Positions 9,074-18,139 of a stretch of DNA of 64,000 bases are shown piece after piece; the first letter of the stretch is position 1, and the number at the start of each line of letters is the position of its first letter. The notes beneath the pieces are model-generated. The model searched no databases. It worked only from the letters and a program-made list of their open reading frames with translations, and had not been told where the DNA came from. The position numbers and the translations under genes were made by a program. Source of the stretch: Megamonas sp. UBA1796 (GTDB lineage Bacteria > Bacillota > Negativicutes > Selenomonadales > Selenomonadaceae); assembly GCA_002319795.1 (NCBI GenBank), contig DCFU01000038.1:13394-77393 (forward strand). The letters run 5' to 3'.

Positions 9074-10075
9074 ATGTCATTATTTGAAGGCTATGAACGC
9101 CGTATTGATAAAATTAACGAAGTAGTCAAGAAGTATGGTATCGCATCAGTTGAAGATGCCAAAAAAGTTTGCGAAGAAAAAGGCCTTGATGTTGCTGGTA
9201 TTGTCAAGGATATCCAGCCTATCTGCTTTGAGAATGCCTGTTGGGCGTATACATTGGGTGCGGCTATTGCCATAAAGAAAGGCTGTAAGGATGCTGACAA
9301 GGCTGCGGAAGCTATCGGTGAAGGCCTCCAGGCGTTTTGTATCCCGGGCTCTGTGGCTGAGCATCGCAAGGTTGGGCTTGGACATGGAAATTTGGCGGCT
9401 ATGCTGCTCCGCGAGAATGCAAAATGCTTTGCGTTTCTTGCCGGACATGAATCCTTTGCTGCGGCTGAGGGAGCTATTGGTATTGCCCGTACAGCAAACA
9501 GGGTTCGCAATACACCGCTGAAGGTTATCCTGAATGGACTCGGCAAGGATGCGGCCCAGATTATTTCCCGCGTTAATGGGTTTACTTATGTAAAGACGCA
9601 GTATGACTATGCAAAGAACGAAGTCAATATCGTTAAGGAAATCAGCTACTCTGACGGCGAACGCAGCGCTATCAAGTGTTACGGTGCCGATAGTGTTCCT
9701 GAGGGCGTGGCAATCATGCATCTTGAAGATGTCGATATTTCTATTACAGGAAATTCTACGAATCCGACGCGTTTCCAGCATCCGGTGGCCGGCTGCTATA
9801 AGAAGGAATGCGTCGAGAAGGGCAAAAAGTACTTCTCCGTGGCATCCGGCGGTGGTACGGGGCGTACGCTGCACCCGGATAATATGGGAGCAGGTCCTGC
9901 TTCCTATGGCATGACGGATACGATGGGCCGCATGCATTCCGATGCACAGTTTGCAGGTTCCTCTTCTGTACCGGCACATGTTGAAATGATGGGGCTTATT
10001 GGTATGGGCAATAACCCGATGGTTGGTGCCAGCGTAGCGGTAGCGGTGGCTGTTTCGGAAGCAATGAACAAATAA
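9074..10075 (+). CDS. GGGtGRT protein (conserved, function unknown)
   Basis: 333 residues. The name-giving motif GGGTGRT is at about 259-265 and is followed by LHPDNMGAGPASYG. Conserved Cys residues at 51, 56, 71, 89, 118, 202, 241 and 246 suggest a metal or cluster ligand role. The Gly/Ala/Ser-rich C-terminus may be a nucleotide- or cofactor-binding region. No signal or membrane segment, so cytosolic. It ends the run that starts at gap and stops at a strong terminator. The family is known only by its motif and its NifU-like neighbour. Confidence 0.9.
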   Translation: MSLFEGYERRIDKINEVVKKYGIASVEDAKKVCEEKGLDVAGIVKDIQPICFENACWAYTLGAAIAIKKGCKDADKAAEAIGEGLQAFCIPGSVAEHRKVGLGHGNLAAMLLRENAKCFAFLAGHESFAAAEGAIGIARTANRVRNTPLKVILNGLGKDAAQIISRVNGFTYVKTQYDYAKNEVNIVKEISYSDGERSAIKCYGADSVPEGVAIMHLEDVDISITGNSTNPTRFQHPVAGCYKKECVEKGKKYFSVASGGGTGRTLHPDNMGAGPASYGMTDTMGRMHSDAQFAGSSSVPAHVEMMGLIGMGNNPMVGASVAVAVAVSEAMNK

Positions 10076-10100
10076 TAAGCTGCTTTTTAGGGGCAGAGCC

Positions 10101-10138
10101 AAAGGACGCTGACAGGCAAATGCTTGTCAGCGTCCTTT
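10101..10138. terminator. Bidirectional terminator
   Basis: A perfect 14-bp stem (AAAGGACGCTGACA 10101-10114 with TGTCAGCGTCCTTT 10125-10138) between the convergent GGGtGRT and deacetylase genes, with T-rich sequence on the plus-strand side. Confidence 0.85.
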
Positions 10139-10167
10139 GTTAGATTATTATAATACCTGTGTCGTTT

Positions 10168-11061
10168 TTACCAGGGACTTGGCGTCATAGGGGTAATGAC
10201 ACCGAAGATATAGCCTCGTTCTTTGAGAAGCTTTATGATGGCTGGCAGAGCTTTGACGGTTTCTTCATGTCCCTCGGAGCAGTGCATGAGAATAGTCGGA
10301 TGCGAGGAAACAGCAGGATTGTCAATCTGGGAAAGTACGTTGTCAATAAAATCCTGTGCTACGGGATGATTCGGTGCAGCGTCGGCGCTACTGACATTCC
10401 AGCCGAATTCGGTATAGCCGTTTTCTCTGAGAGCTGGAAGATATGCCTTGGTGAAGTGTCCAACGGTACCGCCAGGAGCGCGTGTAATCAATGGGCGGAC
10501 ACCAATAGCAGAAAAAATAATGCCGTCTGTTTTTTCCATTTCCTTTATATAATTTGCGGCAGAAGGATACAGCCGGCTGTAGTCATGATCATAGCTGTGG
10601 TTGCCGATGGCATGCCCTTCCTTGTATATACGGCGGAGCATATCCGGATACAGCTCGGCATGGCGGCCGGTAACGAAGAAAGTGGCCTTTACATTTTCGT
10701 CAGCAAGGATATCGAGGATGGCAGGCGTATTCTTGTTATCGGGACCGTCATCAAAGGTAAGATAGACAACCTTGCCGGTTTTATAGTTTTTTAACATTGG
10801 CAGAGCCGTTATGAGACCCTTTGTCCGCCGCTGGGCAAGCGTATAGGAGTCGTAGACCGGCAGGGTAGGAGTATCAAGCTGCAGATTGCTGAAGCTGTCG
10901 TCGGCCAGAACAGTTTTGTTGCCCGGGGAATGATTTTCCTGAAGGGAGGCAGAGCTTTCCTTCGTATTGGATGAAGTAGATGTTGTGAGTGATTGCTGTC
11001 CGCAGCCGGAAAGAAAAATTGCGGTTGTAAAAAGCAAAAGCCATGGTTTTATTTTCGTCAT
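10168..11061 (-). CDS. Lipoprotein polysaccharide deacetylase
   Basis: 297 residues on the minus strand. A lipoprotein signal with lipobox LSGC (Cys about 20), then a Ser/Thr-rich linker to about 80. The NodB domain follows with the metal and catalytic motifs TFDDGPD (about 102-108), HSYDHDY and RAPGG, plus a C-terminal LMHC motif. Predicted to be a membrane-anchored, metal-dependent deacetylase acting on peptidoglycan or another surface glycan. AAGGAGG lies 5 bases before the ATG. Sits alone between two terminators. Confidence 0.9.
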   Translation of the reverse strand: MTKIKPWLLLFTTAIFLSGCGQQSLTTSTSSNTKESSASLQENHSPGNKTVLADDSFSNLQLDTPTLPVYDSYTLAQRRTKGLITALPMLKNYKTGKVVYLTFDDGPDNKNTPAILDILADENVKATFFVTGRHAELYPDMLRRIYKEGHAIGNHSYDHDYSRLYPSAANYIKEMEKTDGIIFSAIGVRPLITRAPGGTVGHFTKAYLPALRENGYTEFGWNVSSADAAPNHPVAQDFIDNVLSQIDNPAVSSHPTILMHCSEGHEETVKALPAIIKLLKERGYIFGVITPMTPSPW

Positions 11062-11167
11062 AAGGACCTCCTTGTTTTAGGTCCTATTATAGCATAGGAA
11101 ACAAGAAAATGTTTTAAGCTGTTTTTCATAAATAAAAGTTATATTTTATATATAGCAGGGAGGTTGA

Positions 11168-11788
11168 ATGAAAATGATCATGTTATTCCTTTTGGTGTTG
11201 CTCAATATAGGAATTAGTTTTTGGAATGCCAGACAGGCCGGAAAAGCCTGGGCAGAGTCGAAGGGCGCAGGCGGCTGGATCCGTATTATTGTATGGTGCG
11301 CGGCCATTCAGGCAGCGGTGGGTTTTACCTCATCCTATGCAATTCTGCTTGGTACATTGGCCTATCAGTTGGGATATCTGCCGCCGCAGGCTATCCAGTT
11401 TATGATGAGCCTTACGTATATCCTTCTTATTGTGCCGGCATTAGGTTCGGGGCTGGCAATCACAATCCATTCGTGGATTGCTTTTGCACGGGATAAATCT
11501 TTGGCAAATTTAGGTATGGCGGGATGGAATACTTTTGCGCAGGCATATAATACCTATAATGCCATTGAGAACTTTGGCCCGGCATTATCGAATGTCATGG
11601 ATGGAATGGGAGATGTTTTTTCCAGTGACAGCGATAGTGATTCCTCTATGGCACGTGTGCTTGTACTCGTAGCTATTGCAGTGTTGGCAGGTCTGCTTAC
11701 CACATCTGTCATCATTCAGCGTTATGCGGCAAGTATCCCGGTTTCTGAGAATGTCCGTTACAGCCGCAGGGATTTGGAATTTCGTTAA
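11168..11788 (+). CDS. Membrane protein of unknown function
   Basis: 206 residues with about four hydrophobic segments: residues 1-18, about 40-70, about 80-105 and about 163-185. An acidic Ser/Asp stretch (SSDSDSDSS) lies before the last segment. GGGAGG precedes the ATG by 4 bases. It sits alone, ended by its own terminator. I do not recognise a family; transport or envelope roles are possible but unsupported. Confidence 0.7.
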   Translation: MKMIMLFLLVLLNIGISFWNARQAGKAWAESKGAGGWIRIIVWCAAIQAAVGFTSSYAILLGTLAYQLGYLPPQAIQFMMSLTYILLIVPALGSGLAITIHSWIAFARDKSLANLGMAGWNTFAQAYNTYNAIENFGPALSNVMDGMGDVFSSDSDSDSSMARVLVLVAIAVLAGLLTTSVIIQRYAASIPVSENVRYSRRDLEFR

Positions 11789-11804
11789 CTGAATATTATA
11801 GGTT

Positions 11805-11847
11805 AGAGGTGCGGCACAGATTTTTCCTGTGTAGCACCTCTTTTCTT
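11805..11847 (+). terminator. Intrinsic terminator
   Basis: AGAGGTGC (11805-11812) pairs with GCACCTCT (11834-11841); an inner CACAG/CTGTG stem adds stability, and a T run follows. Confidence 0.8.
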
Positions 11848-11910
11848 GTGAGGGAATGGCAAATGGCGTATAATGAAATTGTATATTTGTAATCGGGGAG
11901 ATAGCTTTAG

Positions 11911-12741
11911 ATGATGAAGAGACAGAAAAGAATTGCACTCGTAAATGACATTACCGGTTTTGGCCGATGTTCGGTGGCCGTGCAGCTACCTCTTATTTCG
12001 GCGCTTAAGGTGCAGGCCTGTGTGCTGCCTACGGCAATTTTGTCCGTACATACGGGTTTTGTATCACATTATATCGATGATTATACAGCGCATATGCGTC
12101 CTTATATGGAGAATTGGCAGCAAAATGGTATCCGGTTTGACGGCATATGTACAGGGTTTTTAGGGTCGGCCGAGCAAATTAATATTGTTCTCGATTTTAT
12201 CAAAATTTTTAAGGAAGAAGATACGAGAGTTATGGTTGATCCGGTGATGGGCGATTATGGTCGGCTGTATTCATCCTACACGAAGGAAATGTGTGCGGAG
12301 ATGCGGCGATTACTGGCCTTTGCGGATTTATTGACGCCGAATCTTACGGAAACTTGTCAGTTGTTGGATATACCCTATCCGCAGGATGGCAGGGTCTCCG
12401 ATACAGAGCTTGCGCGCATGGCCAGGGAGCTTTCAGAGCGCGGGCCGGCGCAGGTCGTGATTACTGGAATCAACGAGGGTGGAAACATAAAGAACTTTAT
12501 TTATGAACGGGGAAATACACCAAAGGTATTGTGTGTACCAAAAATAGATGGGGACCGTTCTGGTACGGGAGATGCTTTTACCGCTATCGTATCAGCAAGC
12601 CTGGTGCAGGGAGAGACGCTGGCCGTGGCAGTAAAGAAGGCAGTGGATTTTATCAGCCGGGTGCTTGTCTATACGGTAGAGCTCGCGCAGCCATGGAATT
12701 ATGGTCTGGCATTTGAAGAATATCTGACGGAGTTGAAATGA
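11911..12741 (+). CDS. pdxY: Pyridoxamine/pyridoxal kinase (ribokinase fold)
   Basis: 276 residues. Phosphorylates pyridoxal, pyridoxamine or pyridoxine for vitamin B6 salvage in the cytosol. The start (IALVNDITGFGRCSVAVQLPLISALKV), the VDPVMGDYG motif (about 110) and the GTGDAFTA anion-hole motif with catalytic Asp (about 215) fit the PdxY/PdxK family. Two adjacent ATGs (11911, 11914) are both usable. Its end overlaps the first possible start of the next radical SAM gene, so the two look cotranscribed. Confidence 0.85.
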   Translation: MMKRQKRIALVNDITGFGRCSVAVQLPLISALKVQACVLPTAILSVHTGFVSHYIDDYTAHMRPYMENWQQNGIRFDGICTGFLGSAEQINIVLDFIKIFKEEDTRVMVDPVMGDYGRLYSSYTKEMCAEMRRLLAFADLLTPNLTETCQLLDIPYPQDGRVSDTELARMARELSERGPAQVVITGINEGGNIKNFIYERGNTPKVLCVPKIDGDRSGTGDAFTAIVSASLVQGETLAVAVKKAVDFISRVLVYTVELAQPWNYGLAFEEYLTELK

Positions 12742-12755
12742 ACGGAGGAAATGTG

Positions 12756-13415
12756 ATGATTGTTTATACAGTGGATAAGGGTGAATATATTACTTTGACT
12801 GAAAGTCTGCAGCGGCAACCGGAGGGAAAGCGCAGCATCTATGTGAATCTGACCAACCGTTGTACCTGTGCCTGTACGTTCTGCCTGCGCCAGCTCAAGG
12901 ATATGGATACGGAAGCTTCTCTTTGGCTAAAAGAAGAGCCTGCTGTAGGCCAGGTAGAGGAACAATTGGAGAAAGTGCCATGGTCGTATGTCAAGGAAGT
13001 TGTATTTTGTGGCTTTGGGGAGCCGACGATGCGCCTTAATGAGCTCGTACAACTGCTTACCTGGGTTAAGAGAAGGCAACCGGAGATCCCGACGCGTCTT
13101 AATACGAATGGCCTCTCGGATCTCGCATATGGTTATGACACGTCCGCTGTATTTGCGGGTGGTATTCTTGATACGATATCCATCAGTCTCAATGCTTCGA
13201 ATGCCGAGCGTTATCTGGCCCTTACGCGCAGTAAATTCGGCATAGCTTCTTATGAAGCCATGTTGAAATTTGCGTTGCATTGCCAGAAATATATAGCGGA
13301 TGTGGTGCTCACCGTGGTGGACCAGGTCGAGGATGCAGCTGAAATTGAGGCGTGTCGCAAGCTATGCGATTTACGCGGCCTTAAGCTTCGTGTACGCCCC
13401 TATGAAGGGAAATAA
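12756..13415 (+). CDS. TatD-associated radical SAM protein
   Basis: 219 residues from ATG 12756, chosen over the ATG at 12738 because GGAGG lies 7 bases upstream. The radical SAM motif is near the N-terminus (NRCTCACTFC, CX3CX2C), followed by GFGEPT and RLNTNG, which bind S-adenosylmethionine. No SPASM extension. The family is named for members next to or fused with TatD nucleases; here tatD is 40 kb away and the partner is a vitamin B6 kinase. Substrate unknown. Confidence 0.85.
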   Translation: MIVYTVDKGEYITLTESLQRQPEGKRSIYVNLTNRCTCACTFCLRQLKDMDTEASLWLKEEPAVGQVEEQLEKVPWSYVKEVVFCGFGEPTMRLNELVQLLTWVKRRQPEIPTRLNTNGLSDLAYGYDTSAVFAGGILDTISISLNASNAERYLALTRSKFGIASYEAMLKFALHCQKYIADVVLTVVDQVEDAAEIEACRKLCDLRGLKLRVRPYEGK

Positions 13416-13500
13416 AGGAAAATAGAACAGTCAAAAAATATGGAATTGTGGGAAAAACAGGGGTGCATCTTATATACAACGTATAGGTATAGACAAAATA

Positions 13501-13533
13501 AAATTCGGCCCACATCGAATGCGAGCCGAATTT
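13501..13533. terminator. Inverted repeat, probable terminator
   Basis: AAATTCGGC (13501-13509) with GCCGAATTT (13525-13533), a 9-bp stem with a 15-base loop, 85 bases after the radical SAM gene. The following T run is short. Confidence 0.45.
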
Positions 13534-13647
13534 AGTAATTAAGTAACATCAAATCCCTCTTTATTCATTTGTCGGCATATATTCTCTTAAGTAGAATAAT
13601 ATGCTGTATTACATGGCTAGCTAAACCACAATTGTGATGCATATCAC

Positions 13648-14100
13648 TTACGCTATATACAAACCACATTTCTCGTAATTGACGAATATCCCAATATTGG
13701 TACGTCTGCCATCCAAAGGGACTACACAATTGATTGGAAGTACTGGCATTACCATGTATTGCAATACATAAAGCAAAGATACTTGGGAAACCTTCCCCTC
13801 TTCATTTTCTGACGATGTGCCTTTTGTTTCCACCAAGCTTCGAGTACGTATGGCGGTCGACCCATCCTTGCGTCTCATTCTGCTGTCCTGGAAATTTTCT
13901 TCATCTGTACACTTGCTAGTCAGAGCATGAGGAGTGAAGGACAACCACTATCTTCAATAACACCCCACATCCTTTCTGCTGATTTTGAAGAGAGCCTTTT
14001 TCGGCTGACAAGCATCTTTATGAGAGTATCCACTACAAGACTTGCAGATATCCCAGCCAGACTACTTATCTATCTCCTCTTTACGCCTTCATTATATCAC
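13648..14100 (-). pseudogene. Decayed transposase (IS1182-like C-terminal part)
   Basis: The 850-base gap holds no intact gene. On the minus strand, one frame around 14050-13980 reads ICKSCSGYSHKDACQ, a zinc-ribbon pattern like that of IS1182-type transposases. A different frame continues with RMRRKDGSTAIRTRSLVETKG, which recalls the R..RS..VEG segment at the transposase C-terminus. A stop and a frame change separate them. The similarity is by eye only. The rest of the gap holds a hairpin (13501-13533) and nothing else clear. Confidence 0.45.
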
Positions 14101-14268
14101 GCAGATTAATATATTGCAAGATTCTGACGAATATTTTTCTAAAAATTTCGACTAGAAAAAAATAGTATGGAAGAGCAGGAAAAAAACAAGTATGAAGCTA
14201 AATTATTATATATGTGCAGTTAATTTATTGTATAATAGAAAGAAAAAGGAATAAGAGGAGCCAGAGAA

Positions 14269-15300
14269 ATGGGTGAAGACAAGAAAATTGTTTTTTGCAA
14301 AAGCGGTGGTTGCTCGGCTAAGCTTGGTGCCGGGTTACTTCGTCATGTTTTGGAAAAACTGCCGAAAAAAACAGAACCAAACCTTCTCGTAGGTTTTGAC
14401 GGAAGTGACGATGCTGCTGTATATAAGCTCACAGAGGATATGGCTATTGTGCAGACTTTGGATTTTTTTCCGCCAATGGTCAAAGACCCATACATTTTTG
14501 GGCAGATTGCGGCGGCCAATTCCGTAAGTGACATTTATGCGATGGGAGGAGAGGTTCGTACAGCGCTTAATATTGTTTGTTTTCCAGAAAAGATGGATTT
14601 GAACATATTGGGAGAAATACTTCGGGGAGGCGCGGATAAAATACAGGAAGCCGGAGGTGTACTGGCAGGAGGGCATTCGATTGCCGATGAGGGGATAAAA
14701 TATGGTCTTTCGGTTACTGGAGTCATTCATCCGGAGCATATTATCCGGAATAATACATGCGAACCGGGAGATGTATTGATTTTGACCAAGCCTTTGGGCG
14801 TTGGTATCGTGACAGCAGCTGATCGTGTAAATGCCGCATCGGAGGGGGCCATGAAAAAGTCTGTACGCTCTATGACGACTTTGAACAAATATGCGGCAGA
14901 GGTGCTTAAATCTCTCAAGGTGCATGCCTGTACTGATATAACAGGGTTTGGCCTATTGGGACATCTTATGGAAATGCTGGCAGAGAGATGTTCCGCGACA
15001 TTATTTATGAATGGTATTCCCTATATAGGAGAAGCATGGACCTATGCGGCAGATTTTCTTATTACGGGTGCTGGGCAGAAAAATCGTAATTTCGTTGGCG
15101 ATAGGGTTTCTTTTGAAAACATACCGTTTCCAATGGAAGAAATACTTTTTGATCCGCAAACTTCGGGTGGGCTTTTGGCAGCGGTCGCTCCGGAAGATGC
15201 TACTAAGGCACTTATTGCAATCCAGAGACTGGGGATGCAGTGCGGGCGCATTGGCGTGGTCACAGAATGGCAAAATAAATCGATAATTGTAAAAAAATAA
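14269..15300 (+). CDS. selD: Selenide, water dikinase (selenophosphate synthase)
   Basis: 343 residues. Makes selenophosphate from selenide and ATP, the donor for selenoproteins and selenium cofactors. The catalytic pair is Cys15 and Lys18 in GGCSAK; here a normal Cys, not selenocysteine, is encoded. FDGSDDAAVY, GGHSI and DPQTSGGLL motifs fit the AIR-synthase fold. A TATAAT box (14231-14236) lies about 30 bases before the start. First gene of the selenium cluster. Confidence 0.97.
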   Translation: MGEDKKIVFCKSGGCSAKLGAGLLRHVLEKLPKKTEPNLLVGFDGSDDAAVYKLTEDMAIVQTLDFFPPMVKDPYIFGQIAAANSVSDIYAMGGEVRTALNIVCFPEKMDLNILGEILRGGADKIQEAGGVLAGGHSIADEGIKYGLSVTGVIHPEHIIRNNTCEPGDVLILTKPLGVGIVTAADRVNAASEGAMKKSVRSMTTLNKYAAEVLKSLKVHACTDITGFGLLGHLMEMLAERCSATLFMNGIPYIGEAWTYAADFLITGAGQKNRNFVGDRVSFENIPFPMEEILFDPQTSGGLLAAVAPEDATKALIAIQRLGMQCGRIGVVTEWQNKSIIVKK

Positions 15301-15319
15301 ATAAAAGGGGAATCTGTGT

Positions 15320-15925
15320 ATGCAAAAAGTAGATGCAAGAGGACAGCAGTGTCCGATACCGGTCATAATGACCAAGGAGGCAATCGGCAGGCTGCAGGAT
15401 GCAGGCAAGGTAGAGGTGCTTGTTGATAATGAGATTGCTGTACAGAATCTGACAAAGATGGCAAAGCAAAAAGGCTATGGGGTTCATTCCAAGCAGGCAG
15501 GAGAGGATTTCTGTGTGGTTTTTGAGGTAGGAGAGGCTGCAGCTGCGGGAATAGATGAGGAAGTCGTCTGTTATCCGGATGCAGTAAAGGGAGATGCTAT
15601 TGTTGTTATTTCTTCCGATAGTATGGGAGATGGAGATAGAGAACTTGGAACAACACTCTTGAAGGGCTTTATTTTTGCACTTGCTAAAGCGGATGTTTTG
15701 CCTAAAACCATAATCTTTTATAATCGGGGGGCATTTGTCGCTGTAGAGGGATCTCCTTCCATTGAGGATCTCAAGAGCCTCGAGGCACAGGGAACAGAGA
15801 TTATGACCTGTGGCACATGTCTGAATCACTATGGGCTTACGGAAAAACTGGCAGTAGGTTCGGTGACCAATATGTATTCCATTGTCGAAATCATGACCAG
15901 AGCTGCTAAAATCATTAAACCGTAA
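15320..15925 (+). CDS. yedF: YedF-type selenium metabolism protein (TusA + DsrE-like)
   Basis: 201 residues. The N-terminal TusA-like domain has the CPIP motif with Cys11, which carries persulphide (or possibly perselenide). The C-terminal half is DsrE-like and ends with MTCGTCLNHYG. YedF co-occurs with SelD in many genomes and probably handles selenium delivery, but its reaction is not settled. 19 bases after selD with a GGGG ribosome site. Confidence 0.92.
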   Translation: MQKVDARGQQCPIPVIMTKEAIGRLQDAGKVEVLVDNEIAVQNLTKMAKQKGYGVHSKQAGEDFCVVFEVGEAAAAGIDEEVVCYPDAVKGDAIVVISSDSMGDGDRELGTTLLKGFIFALAKADVLPKTIIFYNRGAFVAVEGSPSIEDLKSLEAQGTEIMTCGTCLNHYGLTEKLAVGSVTNMYSIVEIMTRAAKIIKP

Positions 15926-15940
15926 GGAGAGTCAGCATAC

Positions 15941-16756
15941 ATGAAGCATCTTATTGTTGTACGTGGCGGTGGGGATATTGCCACAGGTACGATTCATCGT
16001 TTACATAATGCAGGCTATCACGTGCTTGTCCTGGAGGATAAGTATCCGTCGGCAATCCGCCGGGAGGTCGCTTTTTCTGAGGCGGCCTATGATGGTGTAA
16101 AGATTGTGGAACGCGTAACCTGCCGCCTTGCCCCGACGGTACATGAGGTTGGGAAGATACTCAAGTCCGGCGAGGTAGCGATGCTTGTAGACCCGGAGGC
16201 TGACGCTATCCAGAATTTTAGGCATGAAGCTGTGGTAGATGCCATTCTCGCTAAGAAAAATATCGGTACGACCAAGAATATGGCGGACCTGACTATAGCC
16301 CTGGGCCCTGGATTCTGTGCCGGACGTGATGTGGACTGGGTTATTGAGACTATGCGCGGCCATAATCTGGGACGTATTATTCGTGAGGGATTTGCCATGA
16401 AGAATACAGGCGTGCCAGGAATCATTAGTGGCTATGGCGCTGAACGGGTAATCCATGCTCCGGCAGCTGGCCGTATGGAAAACCGGCGGTCAATTTCCAC
16501 GATGGTGCACAAAAATGAGGTTATTGCGCAGATTTATGGGAATGATGGCCAGATAAGTGATGTCAAGGCATCGCTTGACGGTATACTGCGCGGAATTATC
16601 CGGGATGGGTATGAGGTCACACGAGGACTCAAGATAGCTGATATAGATCCGAGGCCTGTAGCAAATCATTGTTTTACTATATCGGATAAAGCACGCTGCA
16701 TCGCTGGTTCTGTACTGGAACTTATAGCAGGCCATGAAAGGGGCATGTGGAAATGA
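15941..16756 (+). CDS. yqeB: Selenium-dependent molybdenum hydroxylase maturation protein YqeB
   Basis: 271 residues. The Rossmann-like start VVRGGGDIATGTIHRL and the TKNMADLTIALGPGF motif are typical of YqeB (EF2563 family), which co-occurs with selD in genomes that make a selenium-dependent molybdenum hydroxylase with a non-selenocysteine labile selenium. The exact step is unknown. Stop overlaps the next start as ATGA (16753-16756), so translation is coupled. Confidence 0.93.
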   Translation: MKHLIVVRGGGDIATGTIHRLHNAGYHVLVLEDKYPSAIRREVAFSEAAYDGVKIVERVTCRLAPTVHEVGKILKSGEVAMLVDPEADAIQNFRHEAVVDAILAKKNIGTTKNMADLTIALGPGFCAGRDVDWVIETMRGHNLGRIIREGFAMKNTGVPGIISGYGAERVIHAPAAGRMENRRSISTMVHKNEVIAQIYGNDGQISDVKASLDGILRGIIRDGYEVTRGLKIADIDPRPVANHCFTISDKARCIAGSVLELIAGHERGMWK

Positions 16757-17895
16757 TTTACCTCGACAGTGCGGCCACTTCGTTTCATCGGCCGGAATCT
16801 GTTGCGACGGCCGTCTATGAAGCGATAAATTCATTGGGGAACAGCAGCCGTGGAGCGCATGGGGCTGCGCTGGCTGCTGCCCGTCTGGTTTATGAAACAC
16901 GGGAGCTTGTGGCCGGGCTTTTTCATGCGCCTGATGCCGATTGCGTGGCATTTTGTGCGAATGTTACCGAAGCACTCAATATAGCAATAAAGGGAATTTT
17001 TTCTCCCGGAGATGGAGTAGTCACAGGCAGTCTGGAACATAATTCTGTATTGCGCCCATTATATGAGCAGGAAGCATGTGGAGTTAAGCTGTTCATATTG
17101 TCGGCGGATGCAGCAGGCAGGCCGGATTATGAGGCTATGGAGCAGCTATTTGCGGAGGAAGCCTCCATACGTGCGGTTGTTTCAACGCATGCCTCGAACC
17201 TTACCGGCAATCTGGTCGATATCGGGCGTATTGGGCAATTATGCCATCGTTACGGGAAGCTTTTTATACTGGATACGGCGCAGACGGCAGGTGTTTTTCC
17301 TATTGACATGCAAAAACAGCATATTGATATTGTATGCTTTACAGGACATAAAGCGCTTCTCGGACCGCAGGGAACGGGTGGGATATGCGTGCGTCCGGGG
17401 TTAAGGCTGCGTACGTGGAAATCCGGAGGCAGCGGTATACAGACATTTTCACATATGCATCCGGAGGCTATGCCGACACATCTGGAGGCGGGTACTCTCA
17501 ATGCGCATGGTTTGGCAGGGTTACGCGCCGGACTCTTGTATTTGCAGCAAATGGGCATTGATTCGGTGCGCAGTGAGGTGCTCCGATTGGCCAGGCAATT
17601 TTATCAAGGCGTGCAGGATATTTCTGGTGTGAAAGTTTATGGTGATTTTTCTACGGAATACAGAGCGCCTATTGTGAGCCTTAATATAAGAGACGAAGCA
17701 TCTGGCAGTGTCAGTGACAATCTGAGCACAGAATATGATATCTGTACGCGTCCAGGAGGGCATTGTGCACCTCTTATGCACAAACATTTTTGTACAGTCG
17801 AGCAGGGCATGGTGCGATTCAGTTTTTCTCATTTCAATACGACGAAAGAAATTGAAACTGCAATCTGTGCTGTGCGCAGATTGGCAGAGGAATGA
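16753..17895 (+). CDS. Cysteine desulfurase-like PLP enzyme of the selenium hydroxylase cluster
   Basis: 380 residues from ATG 16753, overlapping the yqeB stop; a GTG at 16747 is less likely. Class V aminotransferase fold: IYLDSAATSFHRP start, the EHNS motif near 95, the DTAQTAG motif and the FTGHKALLGP motif with the PLP lysine near 200. It belongs to the EF2568-type desulfurases and probably mobilises sulphur or selenium from cysteine or selenocysteine for the cluster's products. Confidence 0.9.
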   Translation: MIYLDSAATSFHRPESVATAVYEAINSLGNSSRGAHGAALAAARLVYETRELVAGLFHAPDADCVAFCANVTEALNIAIKGIFSPGDGVVTGSLEHNSVLRPLYEQEACGVKLFILSADAAGRPDYEAMEQLFAEEASIRAVVSTHASNLTGNLVDIGRIGQLCHRYGKLFILDTAQTAGVFPIDMQKQHIDIVCFTGHKALLGPQGTGGICVRPGLRLRTWKSGGSGIQTFSHMHPEAMPTHLEAGTLNAHGLAGLRAGLLYLQQMGIDSVRSEVLRLARQFYQGVQDISGVKVYGDFSTEYRAPIVSLNIRDEASGSVSDNLSTEYDICTRPGGHCAPLMHKHFCTVEQGMVRFSFSHFNTTKEIETAICAVRRLAEE

Positions 17896-17902
17896 GGGGA
17901 AC

Positions 17903-18139
17903 ATGCGCAAAAAGGTTAAAAAACTGGTAGCAGCCTTTGATACGACATCGCAAGCCATGAAAATGGAAAGAGAAGCGCAGAAAGCAGGCCTGCTGGGACG
18001 TCTTATCCCCGTGCCGCCGCAAATCCGTGCAGGCTGCGGGCTGGCTTTTTGTACGAGTATCACGCTTCGCCAGGAGTTGGAGAAGTTGCTGTGCAGGGAA
18101 AACATTCGGCCGGAAGGGCTTTATGAGGTGTTTTTATGA
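17903..18139 (+). CDS. DUF3343 protein, putative Se/S carrier
   Basis: 78 residues from ATG 17903 with GAGGGGA upstream; the longer open frame overlaps the previous gene and is not needed. A central GCGLAFC motif places one or two reactive cysteines after a PPQIRAG segment, as in DUF3343 proteins. It lies between a desulfurase-like enzyme and yqeC, consistent with a carrier of activated sulphur or selenium. Overlaps yqeC by 4 bases (ATGA). Confidence 0.88.
   Translation: MRKKVKKLVAAFDTTSQAMKMEREAQKAGLLGRLIPVPPQIRAGCGLAFCTSITLRQELEKLLCRENIRPEGLYEVFL

Noticed and set aside
9146..10102. 318-residue minus-strand frame opposite GGGtGRT protein
   Set aside because: Antisense shadow; the plus frame has the family motif and a ribosome site.
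14269..14340. Selenocysteine in SelD
   Set aside because: The catalytic position is encoded as TGC (Cys15); no in-frame TGA or SECIS-like need.
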